A DNA stretch of 34,318 nt. Origin: a virus. Position 1 is the first letter of the stretch. Every line of letters starts with the position of its first letter. The position numbers and the translations under genes were made by a program. Positions 15,367-22,368 of the stretch are shown in pieces. The DNA lies in IMG/VR virus record IMGVR_UViG_3300036985_003981, positions 1 through 34,318 of that record; one strand, 5' to 3'. The notes beneath the pieces are model-generated. The model had not been told where the DNA came from. It made no database searches and worked only from the letters and a program-made list of their open reading frames with translations.

Positions 15367-16917
15367 TTGACCTTCAGAGGGTTTTTCTCAATTGACGGCC
15401 GAGAGTTCGCGAACTCATCACGCGTATCGGCGCACCTGGGCCGGTCCACCCCCACCCAAGATTTGGAGGCGTTTGGCAGACCGGACTACGGGCTGACCGA
15501 GGTGTCCCGCGGACTGTTCGCCATCCCGTCGGACTGCCAAGAAACCGTCCCCGGTGGGCTGTTCACCCCGCCCACCGGGGCGCAACAAGTGTCCCAAGGG
15601 TTGAACATCGTCACCGACGACTGCGGCCTCACCGAAGTCAGCGATCTTCTTTACGCCATCCCCTCGGAGTCCATCGAAGTCAGTCAAGGGCTGTTCACCC
15701 CGCCTTACGGATCCCGCAGGGCCACCCCCGGCCTGATGCTCGTCGACCGCCGCTGCGCCGAGGCGTCGAAACTCTGCGGGTGCCGCCTCAACGTCGAAGT
15801 CGACGACAGTTGGGTGGGGCTGCAATACTTCCTCGGCCACACCGCCTACCACCCCGAACTGGCCCCCTGGTACAACTCCGTGTTCCCCGAGTCCTCCGAG
15901 TTCGGCGGGGTGTGGGTCGTCAAAGTCGACGGCCTCGACACCACCCCCGTATCGCGGAAAGTCACCGAGAACGCCGGCTCCGGTGCGGTCCCCGGGTTGC
16001 ACCGCGACACCTCCCGCACCATCACCTTCGAGGCGGTCCTCGTGGCCTGCACATCCGCCGGGTTGCAGTACGGGCTGGGGTGGTTGTCCTGCCAGCTGCG
16101 GGCCGCCACCGCAGACGAAGGATCCACCCTCCAATTCCTCGGCGCTCACCCCGGCAACAGTGCCGTCGACCCCGTGAAGCTGTGGCGGGAATCCCGCAAC
16201 GTCGTCCTCACCCAGGCACCGGAGATCACCGAAGCCACCGGCGACGGCCGCCCCAACCAACAGGCCACGATCTACCGGGTGACGTGGGAGATGACAGCCT
16301 GCTCCCCGTATGTGTGGTTGCCGGCGTTGGAGGTTCCCGTGCAGTGGGATTCGGTTACCTCCCAGCCGGTGAACTGGGTTCACGGCGCGGACTGCGACAA
16401 GCCGGAATCATGCTCAACGATGCCGGTCCTGTTCAGTGCGGACTGCGCACCGGAGATGCTGCCCGAAGTGTCCACCCCGCCCCCGGTGTGCGGCGGCTGC
16501 CTCCCCGTCGGCGCCCTCGAGTCCTACACGTTCCATCTGCCGGCGATGACCGCCCCGCTGCGCTGCCGCACCAGTGCGGTGTCCCTGACAATCACCAACA
16601 CCGGCGACGAACCACTATCCCTGCAAGGGTTCTTCGCCCCCGCGACCGCCGACCCCAAATGCGAAGACACCTGGTTCCCCGTCCAAATCAACGGCCTCCT
16701 ACCCGGGGCCACCCTGAACCTCGACGGGGTGTCGGGCCGGTTCTCCGCACAGTACGGCGGACTGAAACGCCGCCCCATCGGCATAGTGGGAACCCCCACC
16801 GGGGCGCCGTGGCGGCCCGCCACCCTCGACCGGTTCCAGGCGTGGGACTTCATCGTCCAAGCCGCCGCCGGCGCCCAGTTCGACACAGTCATCGCCCTCC
16901 ACGACCGGGAAACCTAG
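15367..16917 (+). CDS. Minor tail (distal tail-like) protein with N-terminal repeats
   Basis: The likely start is TTG 15367, served by GGAGG about 9 nt upstream in the short gap after the tape measure gene. The 516-residue product has three imperfect N-terminal repeats built from G-L-T-E-V-S, A-I-P-S and G-L-F-T-P-P (about residues 40-125). It continues with a tail-protein body containing C-G-C-R-L-N-V-E-V-D-D-S-W, R-D-T-S-R-T-I-T-F-E-A-V-L and Y-R-V-T-W-E-M-T-A. Position right after the tape measure and the beta-rich body fit the distal tail protein that starts the baseplate. The repeats are unusual for this family. Confidence 0.7.
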   Translation: MTFRGFFSIDGREFANSSRVSAHLGRSTPTQDLEAFGRPDYGLTEVSRGLFAIPSDCQETVPGGLFTPPTGAQQVSQGLNIVTDDCGLTEVSDLLYAIPSESIEVSQGLFTPPYGSRRATPGLMLVDRRCAEASKLCGCRLNVEVDDSWVGLQYFLGHTAYHPELAPWYNSVFPESSEFGGVWVVKVDGLDTTPVSRKVTENAGSGAVPGLHRDTSRTITFEAVLVACTSAGLQYGLGWLSCQLRAATADEGSTLQFLGAHPGNSAVDPVKLWRESRNVVLTQAPEITEATGDGRPNQQATIYRVTWEMTACSPYVWLPALEVPVQWDSVTSQPVNWVHGADCDKPESCSTMPVLFSADCAPEMLPEVSTPPPVCGGCLPVGALESYTFHLPAMTAPLRCRTSAVSLTITNTGDEPLSLQGFFAPATADPKCEDTWFPVQINGLLPGATLNLDGVSGRFSAQYGGLKRRPIGIVGTPTGAPWRPATLDRFQAWDFIVQAAAGAQFDTVIALHDRET

Positions 16918-17940
16918 ATGATCGTCGGACGGCAAATGGTGTCACTGCACACCGCGTCCGGGGTGCAGCTGTACCAGTTCGCACCCACGGACGTGGACGA
17001 GTTGCGGTGGAGCCGCGAACTGTGCGACGTGTCCCGCTGCGACGTGTCCGTCCCCACCCGCCTAGTCGAGGACATCACCCCGTGGCTGCACTGGATCTCC
17101 GTGTGGGGCGAAGACGACCAAAGCTTGCTATGGACAGGGCCGGTGCAGAAAGCCACCTACCGCCGCGACTCCACCAGCATCGAAGCCCGCGACATCGGGG
17201 CACTCATGTCCCGCACCCGAGTACCCATCACCAAGGCGTGGGAAGCCACCGACCCCGCGTTCATCGCCCGCGAACTGTGGGAAGACATGATCGACCTCCA
17301 CCGGCTCCGCGGGAAACCCGTTGTGCGCCGCGACCCTTTGGCCGACCCGTTCAACTACCAAACCGTCGCCGACACCCAAATGCTCGACGCCACAATGGAC
17401 GAACTCGTCAACCTCGGACTGACCTGGACAGTCGTCGCCGGCACCGTCCTCCTCGGCCCCGCCCCCCGAACCTCAATGGCATCACTCGGCCCCGAGGATT
17501 TTTTGGACGGCAATCTGGCGTTGGTCCGCGACGGGTCACGGGTGTTCACCGACGTCATCCTCCGCGCCGCCGACTCCAAATCCCGTGCCCGCGTCAGCAA
17601 TGCCGGGCTGTCACTTCAGACCATTGTGGACGTGGACTCGCTGTTTGGTGTGTCGAATGCTGACCGGGCCACCCGCCAATACCTGAGGTATACCTCAAGA
17701 ATCCGTGACGCGGTGATCCTCGACGGCTCCGCGATGCTCCACCCCTACGCCCCACTCACCATCGAATCCCTAGTCCCATCAGCACGGGTCACCGTGTCCG
17801 CCTACGGGGCACTGTCCCTCATGGAATTACAGTCAATGGAAGTGTCCATGACCTCCGACGGCGCATCAGTCACCGTCGGCCTCGAGGGCGTAGATGACTT
17901 CCCACCCGAGCTCGTAAAAGTCACAGACAAGGCCCGCTAG
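16918..17940 (+). CDS. Minor tail / baseplate hub-like protein
   Basis: The ATG at 16918 follows the preceding TAG without a gap. The 340-residue protein has L-Y-Q-F-A-P-T-D-V-D-E-L-R-W-S-R near the N-terminus, P-W-L-H-W-I-S-V-W, W-T-G-P-V and a central D-E-L-V-N-L-G-L-T-W-T-V. This layout is typical of the second minor tail protein after the tape measure in actinobacterial siphoviruses, the likely hub of the baseplate. No enzyme motif is visible. Spacing shows tight coupling with both neighbours. Confidence 0.65.
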   Translation: MIVGRQMVSLHTASGVQLYQFAPTDVDELRWSRELCDVSRCDVSVPTRLVEDITPWLHWISVWGEDDQSLLWTGPVQKATYRRDSTSIEARDIGALMSRTRVPITKAWEATDPAFIARELWEDMIDLHRLRGKPVVRRDPLADPFNYQTVADTQMLDATMDELVNLGLTWTVVAGTVLLGPAPRTSMASLGPEDFLDGNLALVRDGSRVFTDVILRAADSKSRARVSNAGLSLQTIVDVDSLFGVSNADRATRQYLRYTSRIRDAVILDGSAMLHPYAPLTIESLVPSARVTVSAYGALSLMELQSMEVSMTSDGASVTVGLEGVDDFPPELVKVTDKAR

Positions 17941-18975
17941 ATGGCGACATCGCTCCCCGGCCGGCGGGGCCGCGCCCCCCGCACCGACCCCGAGTGGGCG
18001 CGGGAAATGCAACGCCGCCTCGCCGCCCTCGAGCAATCCACCACCCTGCGAATCGGCGACTGGGTGCTATCCGGCACCGACGACGGGCACCTCACCGCCC
18101 ACACCGCCGAAGGGCGCAGCGCAATCATCACCGGCATCACCGACCAAGGACAGGTCGACGCCCTAACCGCAAAAGTCTCCAGCCTGAACTCCGCCACAGG
18201 CCAAACCCAATCAGGATTACAAGACCTCATCGACGCCATCGTCAAAGGCTTCACCGCCTGGACCGGGCAGTCCAACTTCAACACCGACGCCGTGCAGGAC
18301 TTCTCCAACACCGTCGCCCAAGCTTTGGGCACCCTCGGCACCATCGGGCTACGGCTACAGAAGCTTGAGAACGGCGGCGCCGTGTTGTTAGAGGACTTCG
18401 CCACTTACCCCAACGGGACCACGCTGGGCGACAAGTGGTTGCAGTGGGAGACGGGCACCGGTCAGGGGAAGCTAGGCATCAATAACAAATACGCCCAGTA
18501 CACCTTGTCCTTGGATGATGTGCAGCGCACCGCGTTTGCGCTGCACAAAACGTCGGCGGCGGGCACCCCGCTGCACCGGGTGTCAGCCACAATCTCCACT
18601 CCGCAGGACGTATTCGGGCAGGCCGAGAATCTGCTCATCGCCAACGCGAATAACACCACCGACACTGACTACGTGTTCGCTGGCATGACTTGGACGAAGA
18701 TTCGGCTGGGCTATGTGAAAGCCGGGCAAGTCACCGAGATGATCGGGAAAAACTGGCTCTTCAAAAACGGCAGCACTTATACCTTGGACCGGACCACCGC
18801 CAACACGGTGAAACTGTTTGAGAACACCAACTTGCTGTTGGAAGCCAGCAGCGTGGGCGCACCGACCGGCGAATTCGCCGGCTTTGCGATGCGGGCTCCG
18901 AATGGGGCCGCTCGCCCCGGCGTTATCGGCAGCTTCGCAGTATTCGACGAGCCGCCTAAACCGGTCAGTCTCTGA
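17941..18975 (+). CDS. Minor tail protein with coiled-coil N-terminus and beta-rich C-terminal domain
   Basis: The ATG at 17941 directly follows the previous stop. The 344-residue product has a basic N-terminus and a helical stretch M-Q-R-R-L-A-A-L-E-Q, then more helix to about residue 140 that probably trimerises. The C-terminal 200 residues are beta-rich and resemble a lectin or carbohydrate-binding sandwich (L-E-D-F-A-T-Y-P-N-G-T-T-L-G-D-K-W, R-P-G-V-I-G-S-F-A-V-F-D). It likely forms part of the tail tip. Binding specificity cannot be read from sequence. Confidence 0.6.
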   Translation: MATSLPGRRGRAPRTDPEWAREMQRRLAALEQSTTLRIGDWVLSGTDDGHLTAHTAEGRSAIITGITDQGQVDALTAKVSSLNSATGQTQSGLQDLIDAIVKGFTAWTGQSNFNTDAVQDFSNTVAQALGTLGTIGLRLQKLENGGAVLLEDFATYPNGTTLGDKWLQWETGTGQGKLGINNKYAQYTLSLDDVQRTAFALHKTSAAGTPLHRVSATISTPQDVFGQAENLLIANANNTTDTDYVFAGMTWTKIRLGYVKAGQVTEMIGKNWLFKNGSTYTLDRTTANTVKLFENTNLLLEASSVGAPTGEFAGFAMRAPNGAARPGVIGSFAVFDEPPKPVSL

Positions 18976-19001
18976 CAGGTTTTCGTAGCACCCGCGAAAC
19001 G

Positions 19002-19007
19002 TAGCCT
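19002..19007 (+). promoter_or_regulatory. Leaderless-type -10 box (TAGCCT)
   Basis: TAGCCT at 19002-19007 is 7 nt before the GTG at 19015, the same hexamer and spacing as at 8137. No SD is present. A short inverted repeat (TTTCG/CGAAA) lies just upstream. Confidence 0.55.
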
Positions 19008-19014
19008 CTGCCCT

Positions 19015-19653
19015 GTGACAGCCGCATGGACGGGGCCATCCGTCTGCCTTGATGAGCACCTGGCCGTCGATGATGGTGGGCTGCTGCGGTTAGAGCCGTG
19101 GTCGGTGCCCCGCCTTGTCTGGGACACCAAAACAGACTCGATCGTAGATGGACAGCTCAAAGAGACGATCGCGTTGCCCGGCAAACTCATGATCGAAAAC
19201 AGCGCCCCCACATGGGCGAACGACAGCCCCGTGGATCAGATGGTCCTCATCAGGATCATCCGCAGCTGGAAATCGTGGCTCACATCCAACCCCAACGCGA
19301 TCCAATTCAGGGACAGGTGGACATGGGCCATTGACCGCGCACCCGCCATCCCCGTCACCACCGGAGTCTTCAACAGTCAATGCGGCTCGGCCATCGACGT
19401 CGGAACTAATACCGTTGCGGAGCCCAATCCCGGCCGGCAGTGGATGTGGGCTCCGGTCACGATGGCTGATGAGTGGGTGGGGCCGCTGACACCTGGGCAG
19501 CGGATCAATTTGCATTACCGGTGTTATGTGTGGACGCCGCCACCGTGGAGCAACAATGCCAATAAGGCTTCGCCGCAGCATGAAGCGGCCGCGCGCTACA
19601 CCCGCATCCAACTTCTCGTTTTCCCACAACAAGGAAACGTGGTCGTAGGGTAA
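19015..19653 (+). CDS. Minor tail protein, first of three related proteins
   Basis: This begins at GTG 19015 with a leaderless-type signal and no SD. The 212-residue product contains S-P-V-D-Q-M-V-L-I-R-I-I-R, S-N-P-N-A-I-Q-F-R-D-R-W-T-W and a late Y-T-R-I-Q-L-L-V-F. The central part aligns by eye with the next two genes (N-P-N plus a W-x-W motif and similar spacing), which suggests tandem duplication and divergence. It is expected in the tail tip. The biochemical role is unknown. Confidence 0.6.
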   Translation: MTAAWTGPSVCLDEHLAVDDGGLLRLEPWSVPRLVWDTKTDSIVDGQLKETIALPGKLMIENSAPTWANDSPVDQMVLIRIIRSWKSWLTSNPNAIQFRDRWTWAIDRAPAIPVTTGVFNSQCGSAIDVGTNTVAEPNPGRQWMWAPVTMADEWVGPLTPGQRINLHYRCYVWTPPPWSNNANKASPQHEAAARYTRIQLLVFPQQGNVVVG

Positions 19654-19717
19654 TGCGATTCCAGCGCGTCGACACGCACCGTAAACGCAGTTGGGTGTTC
19701 GGGCCGTATCGCGGTCG

Positions 19718-19723
19718 TACCCT
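19718..19723 (+). promoter_or_regulatory. Possible -10 box (TACCCT)
   Basis: TACCCT fits TANNNT and would start a transcript near 19731, just before the GGAGG (19735-19739) that serves the GTG at 19748. No -35 is seen. This is weaker than the four leaderless cases. Confidence 0.25.
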
Positions 19724-19747
19724 GTCAATTACCTGGAGGTGGGGGCG

Positions 19748-20344
19748 GTGATCAAAGCGTGTGTGGCCGAGTTTATGATCGCCGAGCCTGGCGCTATGGG
19801 GATGCGCCGCAACTGGTTTCCCAGGATTGTGTCTGAGCGGTTCCTGACCGCCACCAAAGACGGCGAAATCAAGAGGTGCCCCGACCCGGTCACCACCATC
19901 GAGGGCGACCTCACCTGGTTCAACAACTCACCCGACTACCAGGAAGTGTTCGTCCAGGTGCTGCGCGCCCCGAGAACCGTTGTCGCACAGAACCCGAACA
20001 CCGTCATCATTCACGACGCGTGGAGCTGGGCGGTGGGGGAGGATCCGACCGCCGATTACCCGTCGGTTATGCAGGACACGATGGGCGGCAAGTTGCAGAT
20101 CGACCGCCCCGAAGTCGCACCGAAGGATTTGCAGTTCGCCCGCTTCTTTTACGACTTCGATGCCTCGCAGGCGTGGGTAGCCATCGGCATCGTCCCCTCA
20201 ATGCAGCTGCTCCACTTCCGGTATTTGGCGGCGTTCCAGACGCCGGGGGTGTGGACAACCCCCTCGGAGTACGAGCCGCGCTGGGAGGCGTCGGCACGCT
20301 GGGCAAGGTTGTTGGCGTTCGCCACCCCGGTGGGGTCAATGTGA
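19748..20344 (+). CDS. Minor tail protein, second of three related proteins
   Basis: GTG 19748 was chosen because GGAGG (19735-19739) lies 8 nt before it; upstream starts at 19691 and 19739 are less well placed. The 198-residue product includes W-F-N-N-S-P-D-Y-Q-E-V-F-V-Q-V-L, Q-N-P-N-T-V-I-I-H-D-A-W-S-W-A-V and A-R-W-A-R-L-L-A-F-A near the end. These match positions in the gene before it. The 94-nt gap upstream holds no other gene. Confidence 0.6.
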   Translation: MIKACVAEFMIAEPGAMGMRRNWFPRIVSERFLTATKDGEIKRCPDPVTTIEGDLTWFNNSPDYQEVFVQVLRAPRTVVAQNPNTVIIHDAWSWAVGEDPTADYPSVMQDTMGGKLQIDRPEVAPKDLQFARFFYDFDASQAWVAIGIVPSMQLLHFRYLAAFQTPGVWTTPSEYEPRWEASARWARLLAFATPVGSM

Positions 20345-21666
20345 CCTACCCCGATCATTTCACCCAGGTCGACGGGGTGATTGCCCCGCAGCCGTGGATG
20401 CAGCTTCGGCGGGTGGCGACCACCTCCACGCCGTCGGTGTCCCGCAGCTACGACCCGCAGGGCGGCAATGCCAAGAACGAGGTTTACCAGACTGTTTCGA
20501 CGTCGTGGGTGAATAAGACGCCGTTGACGCAGTGGGTGTATGGGTTGGTGCATCAGGGTGGCAGCGCGGTCAGCTTGCAGGCCCGGTCGCGGGGTTATCT
20601 TCAGGTGAATCACGGCTTTGAGGTGGGGCCGGCGCCGAAAGCTCCTGCGTTGACTGAGGTGTCGCGGTTCGGTGGTGGGGTTGATACGGGCATGGGTGGG
20701 TTGTTGGCCACGGGCACGGATTACGCCATCCACTCCGTGCGCAGCCATTCCACCAGTGTGCCGTTGATGCCGCAGCTGACCGGGTGGAAAACCGTCAAGC
20801 CGGGGGAGAAAGCCACCGCCACCGTCGAAGTCAGGTTCATCTCCGAGTTCTGGGAAAACACCACGATCACCGGGGGTAAGACGAACACCGACTGCACCGT
20901 GTTGGCGGGGGAGCTGGGCCTGGACCTGTTCGCGGTGCCGCAGATCGCCGCGCCGCCGCCCCGGAAGATCCCGACGGTGTTCGCGTCGGTGACGGGGATG
21001 GAGATCGGTAAGCCGGTGACGGTGGCCGCCCCGGCCGGGTTGAAGGTCGGCGACATGCTGGTGGCGATCTGCGGCAATCAGTGGGGTTCGTCGTCTGACA
21101 TCACCCCACCGGACAGCACCTGGTCGTTGATGCTCAGCGTGAACGACCAGTTCCTGGGCGGGTTCAACGGCACCCATCTGCGGGTGTTCCTGAAGCCGGT
21201 GGTGGCGGGTGAGCCGGCGTCGTACACGTTCGGTAATCCGGCGTTGGCTGAGGGGATTGTGCATTTGATGGTGTTGCGGGACACCGCCCCGCTGACCGGT
21301 GACATTGATGCGAGCGGTTGGCAGGTGGCGTACACCCGCACCAGGTGGGCGAAGTCGGGGCAGATGCACACAGCGCCGTCGATTGGGTCGAATGGGCAGC
21401 TCCTGGTGTGCGCCAGCTTTTACGGGCGCACCGATAACCCGTTGGATCTGATTTTGGGTCCGGAGCCGGGCACACAAACGTCGCCGCCGGGGATGACGAC
21501 GTCGGTGGATAAGAACGGGTTGTCATCGTCGATGAACGTGGCTTACCTGTTCAGCCCACCGAATCCGACGCAGGCACGCATGTTCAACTCAGTCCCGCGG
21601 GCGTACTTCTCCGACCACTCGATCAGCGTGTCGATCCTGATACCGGGACTGCAACCGATCACCTAA
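20341..21666 (+). CDS. Minor tail protein with extra C-terminal domain, third of three related proteins
   Basis: The GTG at 20341 overlaps the previous TGA (GTGA). Of its 441 residues the first about 215 resemble the two preceding proteins (W-V-N-K-T-P-L-T-Q-W-V-Y-G-L-V, Y-L-Q-V-N-H-G-F-E-V-G). The second half begins at about residue 220 (V-F-A-S-V-T-G-M) and contains V-G-D-M-L-V-A-I-C-G, P-P-D-S-T-W, F-L-K-P-V-V-A-G-E-P-A-S-Y-T-F and I-V-H-L-M-V-L-R-D. This is a beta-rich module found at the ends of phage tail fibres. It probably contacts the cell surface. Confidence 0.65.
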   Translation: MTYPDHFTQVDGVIAPQPWMQLRRVATTSTPSVSRSYDPQGGNAKNEVYQTVSTSWVNKTPLTQWVYGLVHQGGSAVSLQARSRGYLQVNHGFEVGPAPKAPALTEVSRFGGGVDTGMGGLLATGTDYAIHSVRSHSTSVPLMPQLTGWKTVKPGEKATATVEVRFISEFWENTTITGGKTNTDCTVLAGELGLDLFAVPQIAAPPPRKIPTVFASVTGMEIGKPVTVAAPAGLKVGDMLVAICGNQWGSSSDITPPDSTWSLMLSVNDQFLGGFNGTHLRVFLKPVVAGEPASYTFGNPALAEGIVHLMVLRDTAPLTGDIDASGWQVAYTRTRWAKSGQMHTAPSIGSNGQLLVCASFYGRTDNPLDLILGPEPGTQTSPPGMTTSVDKNGLSSSMNVAYLFSPPNPTQARMFNSVPRAYFSDHSISVSILIPGLQPIT

Positions 21667-21685
21667 CCCCGTAGGAGCCTCGTAG

Positions 21686-22036
21686 ATGTACTCCCCCCCT
21701 CCCGGGTATGACGACATGGCCGGTGACGCTGAAACCGCCCCGTACTCCGACCGCTTTGATGACCTTGATGTCGAGGGTGTGGGCCCGGTGTCGGCCCGCC
21801 GCCCCATGCCCAACGCCATCCCCGCGCTGGCATCAGCCGCCAACTCCAAGATCGACGCCCAAGCCAGGGTCGACTACCTGGTGCTGTTCGTCCGCAACCA
21901 CCTGGCACCCGGTGAGCTGGAACGGATCTACCACGGAATGATTACCGGGGACACCCCCTCCGACAGTGTGGAGAGGATCGCCAGAGCGGTGGCGACGTGG
22001 GGCACCGCCCGCCCTACATTGCCGTCATCACACTGA
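21686..22036 (+). CDS. Tail-region protein of unknown function (116 aa)
   Basis: The ATG at 21686 has AGGAGC about 10 nt upstream. The N-terminal 45 residues are acidic and disordered. A helical part follows (V-D-Y-L-V-L-F-V-R-N-H-L-A-P-G-E-L-E-R-I-Y, then V-E-R-I-A-R-A-V-A-T-W-G). I do not recognise a family. The stop codon TGA is the 3-nt loop of the hairpin at 22021-22049, which also covers the next start. Confidence 0.55.
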   Translation: MYSPPPGYDDMAGDAETAPYSDRFDDLDVEGVGPVSARRPMPNAIPALASAANSKIDAQARVDYLVLFVRNHLAPGELERIYHGMITGDTPSDSVERIARAVATWGTARPTLPSSH

Positions 22037-22053
22037 GTGTGATGACGGCTTTT
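22021..22053 (+). terminator. Perfect 13-bp hairpin with TTTT tail overlapping stop and start codons
   Basis: GCCGTCATCACAC (22021-22033) and GTGTGATGACGGC (22037-22049) pair perfectly around the loop TGA (22034-22036), followed by TTTT (22050-22053). The loop is the stop codon of the upstream gene and the ATG of the next gene (22042) lies in the right arm. It looks like an intrinsic terminator but could instead control translational coupling. Confidence 0.7.
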
Positions 22054-22350
22054 CACTGGCGTACGGTGCGGACGTCGCTGCTGCTGGCCGGGATCGCGGA
22101 CCCGATGGGTTTGAGGAACATGCACATGCTGTTGGATGCGACGGAGTCGAAGATTCTTGAGTCGATTTCGATGAGCGGGGAGCGCGACGCGGAGTTCCAA
22201 CGCAGCCAGTTCCTCGACCAGTTGTACTCCCCGGCTAACGATGTTGGTTTGGGTGGCGGTCGCGCCGCTATCCCGGCAGGGTTTGAGCCCGATGAGGTGG
22301 ATTCCGCATTTGAGGCTTTCGCCGCTGCTACATCAGGTTCTGCCGTCTAG
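22042..22350 (+). CDS. Tail-region protein of unknown function (102 aa)
   Basis: The ATG at 22042 lies within the right arm of the hairpin that ends the previous gene; a more upstream start at 21997 would overlap that gene by 40 nt. The product starts M-T-A-F-H-W-R-T-V-R and has L-L-L-A-G-I-A-D-P-M-G-L-R-N-M-H-M-L-L-D. A helical acidic C-terminus follows. Together with the preceding gene it forms a pair of small helical proteins among tail fibre genes. There is no SD before the ATG, so translation likely depends on the upstream gene. Confidence 0.6.
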   Translation: MTAFHWRTVRTSLLLAGIADPMGLRNMHMLLDATESKILESISMSGERDAEFQRSQFLDQLYSPANDVGLGGGRAAIPAGFEPDEVDSAFEAFAAATSGSAV

Positions 22351-22355
22351 TTTCC

Positions 22356-22361
22356 TAGAGT
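22356..22361 (+). promoter_or_regulatory. Leaderless-type -10 box (TAGAGT)
   Basis: TAGAGT at 22356-22361 stands 7 nt before the GTG at 22369, with no SD. It lies 6 nt after the previous stop codon, the same plan as at 8137 and 19002. Confidence 0.55.
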
Positions 22362-22368
22362 TGCGGCT

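Noticed and set aside
15780-17663. Long sense-strand frame overlapping two minor tail genes in another phase
   Set aside because: Extremely Arg/Pro-rich; the overlapped genes have clear family features and well-placed starts.
20149-21477. Antisense frame of 442 codons opposite minor tail genes
   Set aside because: Arg/His/Pro-rich with no recognisable fold; it spans two sense genes without regard to their borders.
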